A DNA stretch of 5,753 nucleotides, from the NCBI GenBank assembly GCA_905236405.1, contig CAJOQB010000224.1:1-5753 (forward strand), read 5' to 3'. Source of the DNA: an uncultured Bacteroidales bacterium. Lineage in GTDB: Bacteria; Bacteroidota; Bacteroidia; Bacteroidales; P3. Positions 1-5,753 of this stretch are shown in pieces. Each line of letters begins with the position of its first letter. Position 1 is the first letter of the stretch. The position numbers were made by a program, and so were the translations under genes. The notes under the pieces were generated by a model. It saw only the letters and a list, made by a program, of their open reading frames with translations. It ran no database searches and was not told the origin of the DNA.

Positions 1-872
1 CCTATGCCGCCACCCTCGACAGCAACGCCAACCGCCTTCAAGACTCGTTGCTGTGGGCAGCGGGCTTGGTCGGAACAGAGGAACAATTAGTGGACATCTC
101 TATCAGCAAAGAGATGATTTCGCGGGTGCTCGTCGAGAACCCCCGCCAACTGATTGCCGTCCGACAGCCCTTTGTCATCAAAGACTTCATGGCAGGCAGC
201 TCTGCAGAAGTCGCAGGACTGTGTGTCGACGACCAAGTATGCTCCATCAACGACGTTGCTTGCCTCACCTATGATGATGTCATGGCACAGCTGAAACAAT
301 ACAAAGGTGACTCCATCCTTGTCGGTGTGATACGCAAAACTGCCACCGACGACGCTGTAGCCGTCAACGACAGCCTCTTCTTCTGCCAGATAGCCATGAC
401 GCTCACCAATGACGGCAAGATGGGTGTGTTGCTAAAGAACCCCCTTGAAATCTTCGAGGTCGACCACCAAGACTACAACTTCTTCCAAGCCATCCCTGCA
501 GGCATCAAGTATGGCTGCGAACAGTTGGTCACCTACGTCTCCTCGCTCAAGCTCCTCTTCACCAAAGAAGGCGCCCAAGGCCTTGGCGGCTTCGGCACCC
601 TTGGCAGCCTCTTCCCCAACACCTGGGATTGGCAAGCCTTCTGGAACATCACCGCCTTCCTCGCCATCATTCTGGCCTTCATGAACATCATCCCCATCCC
701 GGGTCTCGACGGCGGCCATATCCTGTTCACCCTCTATGAGATGATCACCCGTCGCAAGCCCAGCGATAAGTTCCTCGACATCGCCAACAAGATAGGCATG
801 GCCTTGCTTATCGCCCTGCTTGTGCTGGCCAACGGCAACGACCTGTGGCGTTGGTTGCGGATGAAATTCTAA
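1..872 (+). CDS. rseP: RIP metalloprotease RseP (site-2 protease, M50 family), 5'-truncated by window edge
   Basis: Integral inner-membrane zinc protease that cuts transmembrane segments, classically anti-sigma factors after a first periplasmic cleavage, and clears leftover signal peptides. The reading frame is open to the left edge (first full codon at 3), so the N-terminal part with the HEXXH zinc site lies outside the window and 289 residues are visible. A PDZ domain spans about visible residues 55-115. The second M50 signature, NIIPIPGLDGG (about residues 228-238), follows; its Asp, encoded at 708-710, is the expected third zinc ligand. It sits in a transmembrane stretch (about 213-246), and a last hydrophobic segment (about 263-277) precedes the basic C-terminus RWLRMKF. 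The GGFGTLGSLFP and ANGNDLWRWL segments resemble Bacteroidales RseP as I know it. The lptF/lptG-type gene begins 28 bases after the stop, suggesting one envelope operon. Identity is secure; substrates in this organism are unknown. Confidence 0.95.
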   Translation, partial: YAATLDSNANRLQDSLLWAAGLVGTEEQLVDISISKEMISRVLVENPRQLIAVRQPFVIKDFMAGSSAEVAGLCVDDQVCSINDVACLTYDDVMAQLKQYKGDSILVGVIRKTATDDAVAVNDSLFFCQIAMTLTNDGKMGVLLKNPLEIFEVDHQDYNFFQAIPAGIKYGCEQLVTYVSSLKLLFTKEGAQGLGGFGTLGSLFPNTWDWQAFWNITAFLAIILAFMNIIPIPGLDGGHILFTLYEMITRRKPSDKFLDIANKIGMALLIALLVLANGNDLWRWLRMKF

Positions 873-900
873 CACCACCCTGTAGCGACAACCCTCGTTC

Positions 901-2388
901 ATGAAGAAACTCGACCGCCTCGTTCTCCGCTCCTTCCTCGGGCCCTTGCTGCTCACGTTTGCCATTGCGGTTTTCGTGTTGCTGATGCAGTTCGTGTGGA
1001 AGTATGTGGACGACATGGTGGGCAAAGGGCTCCCCTTTGGCGTGATTGCCGAGTTGCTTTTCTACGCCTCCGCCACCTTCGTCCCCATGGCGTTGCCCAT
1101 CGCCGTGCTGTTCGCCAGCATTATGACCATGGGCAACTTCGGAGAGAAATACGAGCTGGTGGCCATGAAAGCCGGTGGCGTATCGCTGACGCGAGCCATG
1201 ATACCCATGGCGTGTGTCGTGGTGCTGCTCACAGGCGTCGCCTTCTACTTTGCCAACAACGTAATGCCTGCCGCCACCCTCAAATATCGCACCATCCTGT
1301 ACGATGTCACCCGAAAGAAACCGGCCATCAACATCAAGCCTGGCGAGTTCTATGACGAGATTGACGGCTATGTCATCCATATCGACAAGAAACACATCGA
1401 CGGCACCACCCTCGAAGATGTCACCATCTACGACCACTCGCGTGGCCCCAACGACATCAACGTCGTCAAAGCCAGCACGGGCACCATGCAGACGAGTGCC
1501 GACGAGCGTTATATGGTTTTCACCCTCAACGATGGCTGTATCTACAACGAAGAGACGGTGGGCGAGAAACAGCTGACACGCCCCTTCACCCGTGTCTATT
1601 TCGACAAACAGGTGATGGCGTTCGACATCTCGTCGTTCGCTTTCGACAAGAGCGACGAGAGCTTCTTCGAAGGCAACTACCGCATGATGAACACCACCCA
1701 ACTGAAGGAGCATATCGTCGCACTCGATGCCGCACGTACACAACGGATTAAAGAGTACGAACAGAGCCTTGGCGACCATCTGCGGACAATGCATCGAACG
1801 CAAGCCCCCACCGCCATAAACGGCCCGACCGACAGTCTGTTGTGGCACGTCGACGGAACAAGCTTCGCCCAACTGAAAGAACGGGGTCGCCGACAGGTGC
1901 TCGCCCGTGCATTGAACGATGCCCGCCAGTGTCGCGAACTCGTCAGCGTGCAACAGCAAATCCGCGAAAGCGACAACGAGTACATCAACCGCCACTACAT
2001 CGAATACCACCGCAAGTTCACCCTCTCCATCGCCTGCCTCATCCTCTTCCTTGTCGGAGCCCCCTTCGGCAGCATCGTGCGACGCGGCGGGTTGGGATTG
2101 CCGTTGGTGGCCAGTGTGGCATTCTTTGTGAGCTACTATGTCATCGGCATGATTGCCGAGAAGGCGGTTCGCGGCAGCGTCCTCGGCCCCATCGGCATGT
2201 GGATATCGAGCTTTGTGATGCTCCCCATCGGCATCTTCCTCACCCTCCAAGCCACCACCGACCGAAACCAGATTCTCAGCGAATGGGTGACCCGCATCCG
2301 TGACCGTTTCCAACGATGGAAAGCCTCTCGCCAACCCTATGGCGACACCTCTTCAACCACATCCAACGACGAACAAACCCTCTCATAA
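901..2388 (+). CDS. LptF/LptG family permease (YjgP/YjgQ), lipopolysaccharide export
   Basis: Inner-membrane subunit of the LptB2FG ABC exporter, which lifts lipopolysaccharide from the inner membrane to the LptC/A/D bridge. The 495-residue protein has the family layout. Three N-terminal membrane segments (about 12-33, 45-77 and 100-120) come first, with the conserved cytoplasmic stretch LVAMKAGGVS (86-95) between the second and third. A beta-rich periplasmic jellyroll region follows (about 121-260), then three C-terminal membrane segments (about 372-388, 398-420 and 430-450). The GAPFGSIVRRGGLG stretch (387-399) is a hallmark of the family. Between jellyroll and fourth membrane segment lies a long polar, probably helical region (about 263-365), and there is a 45-residue hydrophilic tail; together they explain why it exceeds the roughly 360 residues of E. 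coli LptF or LptG. The ATG at 901 gives an N-terminus (MKKLDRLVLRSFLGP) typical of the family. I cannot tell whether it is the LptF or the LptG equivalent. It lies between rseP and an FMN-binding gene with minimal spacing. Confidence 0.92.
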   Translation: MKKLDRLVLRSFLGPLLLTFAIAVFVLLMQFVWKYVDDMVGKGLPFGVIAELLFYASATFVPMALPIAVLFASIMTMGNFGEKYELVAMKAGGVSLTRAMIPMACVVVLLTGVAFYFANNVMPAATLKYRTILYDVTRKKPAINIKPGEFYDEIDGYVIHIDKKHIDGTTLEDVTIYDHSRGPNDINVVKASTGTMQTSADERYMVFTLNDGCIYNEETVGEKQLTRPFTRVYFDKQVMAFDISSFAFDKSDESFFEGNYRMMNTTQLKEHIVALDAARTQRIKEYEQSLGDHLRTMHRTQAPTAINGPTDSLLWHVDGTSFAQLKERGRRQVLARALNDARQCRELVSVQQQIRESDNEYINRHYIEYHRKFTLSIACLILFLVGAPFGSIVRRGGLGLPLVASVAFFVSYYVIGMIAEKAVRGSVLGPIGMWISSFVMLPIGIFLTLQATTDRNQILSEWVTRIRDRFQRWKASRQPYGDTSSTTSNDEQTLS

Positions 2389-2389
2389 C

Positions 2390-2986
2390 ATGAAACATAA
2401 CCTCTTTTGGACAGTTTTACTTGTCGCTATCAGCGTGACAATGCCTTTCCGCTCGCACGCTTATGAATTCGACAGCCACATCAAAACCATCTTCTCCACT
2501 GCCACCACTCTGAAAGCTTTCGACGGCGGATGGATGGAAGTCTACGACGAGGGCAACACCCTGCTGGGTTACGCCGCCTACTCCAAGCCCTACAGCGACG
2601 GAATCAACGGCTACAACGGCGAGACACCGCTCCTCATCGGCTTCGACGACCAAAAACGGGTGCTTGCCGTCCTGATTCTCGACAACACAGAGACTCCTCG
2701 TTTTGTCAACTATGCCAAAGCCAACGGCCTCTTCAATCGATGGGACAAGATGACCGTCAAGGAGGCTCTTGCCGCCGAACCCGACGTGGTGAGCGGTGCC
2801 ACTTACACCTCGCGTGGCGTCATCCAGTCGTTCAACGCCTGTGTCAGCCACCTCGAGCAAGCCGGCTTCACCGACGAGAAGAAAAACAAATCGGGGCTCC
2901 TCCTTGTGGGAGGACTCTTCTTTGGTTCCTTGTTGTTGGTCGCCGTCAGCCGTCGCCTCCGTCAAAAAGCAATTTCGGCTGCCTGA
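2390..2986 (+). CDS. Secreted FMN-binding-domain protein with C-terminal membrane anchor
   Basis: A 198-residue protein that I assign to the FMN-binding domain family of RnfG and NqrC, whose members carry FMN covalently linked to Ser or Thr by ApbE outside the cytoplasm and pass electrons. Residues 1-24 form a signal peptide with a likely cleavage after SHA. The domain runs about 40-158, with a conserved ETP (101-103) and the flavinylation-type motif SGATYT at 135-140; by analogy T140 is the candidate modified residue. A hydrophobic segment (about 168-186) followed by RRLRQK predicts a membrane anchor with the C-terminus in the cytoplasm. RnfG and NqrC are instead anchored at the N-terminus. 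I chose the ATG at 2390, one base after the permease stop, because it gives a clean signal peptide; the frame is open upstream to 2300 but that extension is hydrophilic and overlaps the permease gene. The electron donor and acceptor are unknown, and no apbE or rnf gene is in the window. Confidence 0.85.
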   Translation: MKHNLFWTVLLVAISVTMPFRSHAYEFDSHIKTIFSTATTLKAFDGGWMEVYDEGNTLLGYAAYSKPYSDGINGYNGETPLLIGFDDQKRVLAVLILDNTETPRFVNYAKANGLFNRWDKMTVKEALAAEPDVVSGATYTSRGVIQSFNACVSHLEQAGFTDEKKNKSGLLLVGGLFFGSLLLVAVSRRLRQKAISAA

Positions 2987-3010
2987 AGACAACACTTTTT
3001 CTACACTCTG

Positions 3011-3084
3011 TCTCCACTGATTCTCCACTGATCCTCCACTGGGCTCCACTGAATCTCCACTGAATAGTGGAGGATTAGTGGAGA
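3011..3084 (+). repeat. CTCCACTG repeat cluster with inverted copies forming a long hairpin
   Basis: Five direct copies of CTCCACTG (starting at 3012, 3023, 3034, 3044 and 3055; spacing 11, 11, 10 and 11) are followed by two reverse-complement copies AGTGGAG (3066-3072 and 3077-3083, spacing 11). Bases 3022-3040 pair with 3066-3084 over 19 bp with a single G-U wobble. Bases 3011-3029 can pair with the same right arm over 19 bp with two wobbles, and 3044-3061 gives two 7-bp blocks. The wobbles are G-U only in RNA of the + strand (they become A-C mismatches in the other strand), which favours action in the transcript of the rseP-side operon, 25 bases after its last stop codon. No T-run follows, so it is not a standard intrinsic terminator. 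It may stabilise the 3' end of the mRNA; that role is inference. Confidence 0.8.
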
Positions 3085-3154
3085 CGAATGAAGAATCTAC
3101 TTAGAATCAGTGTACTATCTGTGCAGGACAAACGAACACCCGAACAATAAACAC

Positions 3155-3203
3155 TTCCGCCGATTCTCAGCCTATTGAGCCAAGAGTCGGCGGAAATACT
3201 TTT
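3155..3203. terminator. Probable bidirectional transcription terminator between convergent operons
   Basis: TTCCGCCGATTCT (3155-3167) pairs with AGAGTCGGCGGAA (3183-3195): 13 bp, GC-rich at the base, with one G-T wobble and a 15-base loop. On the + strand it is followed by ATAC and TTTT (3200-3203); on the - strand by GTGTTTATTG. Both T-tracts are weak. The position is right for both units: it lies 168 bases past the end of the + strand operon and 30 bases past the stop of the - strand gene at 3225. A smaller perfect 6-bp hairpin (TTTGAC at 3201-3206 with GTCAAA at 3213-3218) lies between it and that stop codon. The other parts of the 2987-3224 gap outside this and the repeat cluster show no gene or recognisable promoter. 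Confidence 0.6.
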
Positions 3204-3224
3204 GACCTATAAGTCAAATATTAA

Positions 3225-3905
3225 TCAATCTAATCCAAATTCGGAACCATCAAAACTATATCCTATGCCGAAATACAGATGGTCCATATCCAGTTTGGGA
3301 GCCATGCGATAGCCACCCGTCAACATCAATTTGCCGAGTTGAAGGTGTGCTTCGGGACCCCACATGAAATAGACACCATCAAAGAAAGTGGGAGAATCGA
3401 AAAACCATTTGCCTACTGCAGATGCACAAACACCAGGCAAGAAGCCGAACATGTACAGCCAGTGTGCCTTGGGGGCATCAAAAGAATAGCCAGCACTGCA
3501 TCCCAACATCACAGGACCCAGCTTGACACCCAGTTTCCAGGACGAATAGGCGATTGGGTTGAAGAGCGGTTGTGTAGGACGATCAGAGGCAAAATAGTCC
3601 TTTCCAAAATTCCATCCCCCTTGTGTACCGTAATAAATGTAATCACTCCACATCAAAGATTGAAAGCCCAACTGGAATACTGGAGAAAAGACATAACCAA
3701 TTGAAAAACCATCATTCAAGATAAAATCATTGCTTTTCTGATTGCTCCATGCCGAAGCAGGAATCAACAACGAGGGTTGTTGCATCGGCTGAAGGCCCTG
3801 AAGCGAGAGAGCCGACGGCTTTGTGCCATCGAAGGTGGGTTCGTTACCTGCCCAAACGGGCATTGTCATAAGGCAGACAAGTGCCAAAAGAAAAATTTTC
3901 TTCAT
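3225..3905 (-). CDS. Hypothetical secreted protein, probably outer-membrane beta-barrel
   Basis: I do not recognise the family. The 226-residue product starts MKKIFLLALVCLMTMPVWA, a clear signal peptide with likely cleavage after residue 19. The mature part has a polar linker (about 20-60), then stretches of alternating hydrophobic and polar residues rich in Gly and aromatics (about 66-90, 121-142, 148-169, 177-200 and 209-218), as in a small outer-membrane barrel; the last strand-like segment is YFGIGYSF, followed by a short acidic tail. I chose the ATG at 3905; a GTG directly before it (3908) would add one Met. The gene lies 36 bases behind the aminotransferase stop with no recognisable promoter in the gap, so it is probably co-transcribed. 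Lines I counted in it average about 45% GC, against 54-58% in the neighbours, and codon choice is less C/G-biased, hinting at a different history or relaxed selection. A barrel is inference from the pattern alone; a soluble periplasmic beta protein is the alternative. Confidence 0.75.
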   Translation of the reverse strand: MKKIFLLALVCLMTMPVWAGNEPTFDGTKPSALSLQGLQPMQQPSLLIPASAWSNQKSNDFILNDGFSIGYVFSPVFQLGFQSLMWSDYIYYGTQGGWNFGKDYFASDRPTQPLFNPIAYSSWKLGVKLGPVMLGCSAGYSFDAPKAHWLYMFGFLPGVCASAVGKWFFDSPTFFDGVYFMWGPEAHLQLGKLMLTGGYRMAPKLDMDHLYFGIGYSFDGSEFGLD

Positions 3906-3941
3906 CACAATATTATTTAATTATACACTATTTCACAATTA

Positions 3942-5144
3942 CTATTGCAGTTTGAGCATAGCCTCTTTGATTTGCTTGAGAGCACGAACCAAGAGGTCTT
4001 CGCTGGTGGCATAACTGAGACGGATGCAGTTGTCATCACCAAAAGCGGAGCCCATCACAGTAGCCACACCGGCCTCGTTGAGGAGATACATCGCCATATC
4101 GGTACTGTTGTTGATGGTGTACTGGCCGTAACGCTTGCCATAGTATGCCGACACTTCGGGGAAGAAATAGAAGGCACCCTCGGGCATACAGACCTTGATG
4201 TCGGGAATGTCGCAGAGCATCTTGTACACCATATCGCGACGTTTGCGGAAGGTTTCACGCATCTCGGCGATATACTTGTTTGTCTTGGGATCCATCATCA
4301 TGGCTGCAACGGTAGCCTTTTGGGCAATGGAGCAGGTGGCCGAGGTGAGCTGACCCTGCAACTTGTTGCAGGCTTTGGCGATAGGCAGCGGAGCGGCGAT
4401 GAAACCAATACGCCAACCTGTCATGGCGAAGCCCTTGGCCACACCGTTGACGGTGATGACACGGTCGCGGACACTCTCGAACTGGGCGATGCTCTCGTGA
4501 CGACCCACAAAGTTGATGTGCTCGTAGATTTCGTCGGCCATCACATAGACATGAGGATTGCGTTCCAACACGCGAGCCAATCCTTCGAGTTCCTCTTTGC
4601 TGTAGAGCATACCCGTGGGGTTGCTGGGAGTGCTGAACATAAGGAGCTTGGTCTTGGGGGTGATGGCAGCCTCGAGTTGTGCGGGGGTAATCTTGAATTT
4701 GTCCTCGATGCGTGTCTGGATAAACTTGCAGACACCACCCGAGTAGCGAACCACCTCGCGGTAGGAAACCCAGTAGGGAGTAGGGATGATGACCTCGTCG
4801 CCAGGATTGACAAGGCACTGAACCAACTGGAAGATGCTTTGCTTGGCACCCGTGGAGACAATGATTTGCTCGGGTTTGAACTCGAGATTGTTGTCGCGTT
4901 TGAACTTATTGCAGACAGCCTCACGCAGGTCGGGATAACCAGGAACGGGAGGATAGTGGGTGAAGTTCTCGTCGATGGCCTTCTTGGCGGCTTCCTTGGC
5001 CTCGTCGGGGGTGTCGAAGTCGGGTTCGCCGATAGAAAGGCTTATGATGTCCTTGCCCTGAGCTTTCAGTTCGCGTGCTTTCTGGGTCATGGCGAGTGTC
5101 TCGCTCTCGCCCATGCTTAAAATTCTGTTAGACAGTATTTCCAT
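3942..5144 (-). CDS. aspC: PLP-dependent aminotransferase, aspartate aminotransferase type (class I/II, fold type I)
   Basis: Cytoplasmic enzyme moving an amino group between aspartate (or another amino acid) and 2-oxoglutarate. At 400 residues it has the full normal length. Visible signatures: GEPDFDTP (39-46), substrate loop YPPVPGYPDLREAV (64-77), STGAKQSI phosphate-cup region (97-104), PYWVSY with the ring-stacking Trp125, SNPTG with Asn175, DEIYE with Asp204 and Tyr207, NGVAKGFAMTGWRIGF with Lys237 as the Schiff-base lysine, and IRLSYA with Arg376 for the substrate carboxylate. The start at 5144 is preferred over Met11 because MEILSNRIL matches the usual N-terminus of this subgroup and lies about 20 bases from the predicted transcription start. 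It is divergent from recA and leads a probable two-gene unit. The exact amino-acid preference cannot be read from the sequence; related members also act on aromatic substrates or prephenate, so the symbol is a family-level call. Confidence 0.93.
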   Translation of the reverse strand: MEILSNRILSMGESETLAMTQKARELKAQGKDIISLSIGEPDFDTPDEAKEAAKKAIDENFTHYPPVPGYPDLREAVCNKFKRDNNLEFKPEQIIVSTGAKQSIFQLVQCLVNPGDEVIIPTPYWVSYREVVRYSGGVCKFIQTRIEDKFKITPAQLEAAITPKTKLLMFSTPSNPTGMLYSKEELEGLARVLERNPHVYVMADEIYEHINFVGRHESIAQFESVRDRVITVNGVAKGFAMTGWRIGFIAAPLPIAKACNKLQGQLTSATCSIAQKATVAAMMMDPKTNKYIAEMRETFRKRRDMVYKMLCDIPDIKVCMPEGAFYFFPEVSAYYGKRYGQYTINNSTDMAMYLLNEAGVATVMGSAFGDDNCIRLSYATSEDLLVRALKQIKEAMLKLQ

Positions 5145-5171
5145 ACGATATTTCTTAAATTATTTATGATG

Positions 5172-5202
5172 CAAAGGTACACCTTTTTTTGATATCTCCA
5201 AA
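5172..5202 (-). promoter_or_regulatory. Bacteroidota-type promoter for the aminotransferase gene
   Basis: Read on the - strand, TTTG (5202-5199), a 19-base spacer and TACCTTTG (5179-5172) match the Bacteroidota primary sigma factor consensus TTTG / TAnnTTTG exactly. Transcription would start near 5165, leaving a leader of about 20 bases before the ATG at 5144. No Shine-Dalgarno sequence is present in that AT-rich leader, as is usual in the phylum. Confidence 0.85.
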
Positions 5203-5219
5203 GAGAGAAATAATTTTCG

Positions 5220-5251
5220 TCTGTGTTATTCGGAAATTATTTGTACATTTG
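5220..5251 (+). promoter_or_regulatory. Candidate recA promoter, Bacteroidota type
   Basis: TACATTTG (5244-5251) fits the -7 consensus TAnnTTTG. The best -33 match at a suitable distance is TCTG (5220-5223), three of four bases, with a 20-base spacer. Transcription would start near 5258, giving a leader of about 50 bases that is very A-rich and has no Shine-Dalgarno sequence close to the ATG. It lies back to back with the aminotransferase promoter; the two -33 elements are 17 bases apart. Confidence 0.65.
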
Positions 5252-5258
5252 CCCGAAT
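5228..5258. repeat. Inverted repeat bracketing the recA -7 element
   Basis: ATTCGG (5228-5233) and CCGAAT (5253-5258) are perfect reverse complements separated by 19 bases, and the -7 element TACATTTG lies between them. A palindromic TGTACA (5242-5247) overlaps the -7 box. The position suits an operator controlling recA, or simply chance; a 6-bp match is short. It resembles neither the E. coli nor the Bacillus LexA box. Confidence 0.4.
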
Positions 5259-5308
5259 GTAATAAAAGGAAGACAAACAAATAAACAATATATAAAATAC
5301 TGAGAATT

Positions 5309-5753
5309 ATGGCTAAAGAAGTAAGCAACAACAGCAACGACCGTGCTGAGAAACTGAAGATTCTGCAGAGTACACTCGACAAGATTGAGAAAAACTATGG
5401 CAAAGGGTCGGTTATGATGATGAACGAACGTCCTTCGGAGAACATCGATGTCATCCCCACAGGTTCCATCGGACTGGACAACGCCTTGGGCGTTGGAGGT
5501 TTCCCCAAAGGTCGTATCATCGAAATCTACGGTCCCGAGTCGTCGGGCAAGACCACCTTGGCTATCCACGCCATCGCTGAAGCCCAGAAACAAGGCGGTA
5601 TCGCCGCTTTCATCGATGCCGAACATGCTTTCGACCCCATCTACTCACAGAAGTTGGGCGTCGACATCGACAGCCTGTTGGTGTCGCAACCCGACAACGG
5701 CGAGCAAGCCCTCGAGATTGCCGACAACCTGATTTGCTCGGGTGCCATCGACA
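5309..5753 (+). CDS. recA: Recombinase RecA, N-terminal part (3' end outside window)
   Basis: DNA strand-exchange ATPase of homologous recombination, also the co-protease that triggers LexA self-cleavage where an SOS response exists. The first 148 codons are visible and the frame is open to the right edge. After a short polar N-terminus comes the helical oligomerisation segment LKILQSTLDKIEKNYGKGSVM (16-36 approx.), then IPTGSIGLDNALGVGGFPKGRI (49-70), the Walker A motif GPESSGKT (75-82), and FIDAEHAFDP (101-110), in which Glu105 corresponds to the catalytic Glu96 of E. coli. GVDIDSLLVSQPDNGEQALEIAD (about 117-139) is also typical. The ATG at 5309 gives the expected start (MAKEVSNN) at about the usual distance from the core. 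No defect is visible in the part present; the Walker B aspartate, DNA-binding loops and C-terminus lie beyond the window. Confidence 0.97.
   Translation, partial: MAKEVSNNSNDRAEKLKILQSTLDKIEKNYGKGSVMMMNERPSENIDVIPTGSIGLDNALGVGGFPKGRIIEIYGPESSGKTTLAIHAIAEAQKQGGIAAFIDAEHAFDPIYSQKLGVDIDSLLVSQPDNGEQALEIADNLICSGAID

Noticed and set aside
808..2334. A 508-codon open frame on the - strand opposite the LptF/LptG-family gene
   Set aside because: Its translation is rich in His, Gly, Asp and Glu with no recognisable domain, and it lies opposite a clear family gene. C/G-ending codons in the real frame remove stops from this one.
2300..2389. Longer N-terminus for the FMN-binding protein, starting inside the permease gene
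   Set aside because: The added 30 residues are hydrophilic and would bury the signal peptide. The ATG at 2390 directly follows the permease stop and gives a normal signal peptide.
3011..3084. CRISPR array
   Set aside because: The repeat unit is only about 8-9 bases with 2-3 base gaps, some copies are inverted, and no cas gene is present.
3873..3905. Lipoprotein signal in the barrel-like protein (Cys11)
   Set aside because: The residues before the Cys are ALV, not a lipobox with Gly, Ala or Ser at -1, and the Cys sits inside the hydrophobic core of the signal peptide. An ordinary cleavage after VWA fits better.
3920..3925. TATAAT on the - strand just upstream of the barrel-like gene
   Set aside because: This resembles the E. 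coli -10 box, not the Bacteroidota TAnnTTTG form. No TTTG lies at the right distance and the tract is simply AT-rich.
3945..5120. A 391-codon open frame on the + strand opposite the aminotransferase gene
   Set aside because: Same cause: a shadow of a confidently identified enzyme, with a low-complexity translation and no domain.
5264..5273. AAAAGGAAGA as ribosome binding site of recA
   Set aside because: It is over 30 bases upstream of the ATG at 5309, too far for a Shine-Dalgarno interaction.

Overview
The window looks like chromosomal DNA from a Bacteroidales-type bacterium (phylum Bacteroidota). Three things point there. The RseP C-terminus and RecA N-terminus read like members of that order. 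The promoter in front of the aminotransferase gene is an exact match to the Bacteroidota form (TTTG, 19 bases, TAnnTTTG). The genes also lack clear Shine-Dalgarno sequences. Coding DNA is roughly 54-58% GC in the lines I counted, except for one AT-richer gene in the middle.

Left part (1-2986, + strand): a tight envelope-related operon. It holds the 3' part of rseP (site-2 intramembrane zinc protease), then a LptF/LptG-family lipopolysaccharide-export permease 28 bases later, then a small secreted FMN-binding-domain protein with a C-terminal membrane anchor, separated from the permease gene by one base. No promoter is visible in the two gaps, so the three genes are probably co-transcribed from upstream of the window.

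Middle (2987-3224): a 238-base intergenic stretch between convergent transcription units. It contains a short-period repeat cluster (five CTCCACTG copies followed by two copies of the reverse complement) that can fold into a 19-bp stem in more than one register. It also contains a second, 13-bp hairpin that looks like a bidirectional terminator.

Right part on the - strand (5144 down to 3225): a PLP-dependent class I/II aminotransferase (aspartate aminotransferase type), transcribed from the well-formed promoter. It is followed after 36 bases by an unrecognised secreted, probably outer-membrane beta-barrel protein whose DNA is AT-richer than its surroundings.

Right end on the + strand (5309-5753): the first 148 codons of recA, divergent from the aminotransferase, with its own candidate promoter bracketed by a 6-bp inverted repeat.

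Most of the window is ordinary core-genome content. I did not find a convincing new system. The points most worth a second look are the multi-register repeat hairpin, the FMN-binding protein with reversed anchor topology, the orphan barrel-like protein, and the inverted repeat around the recA promoter.
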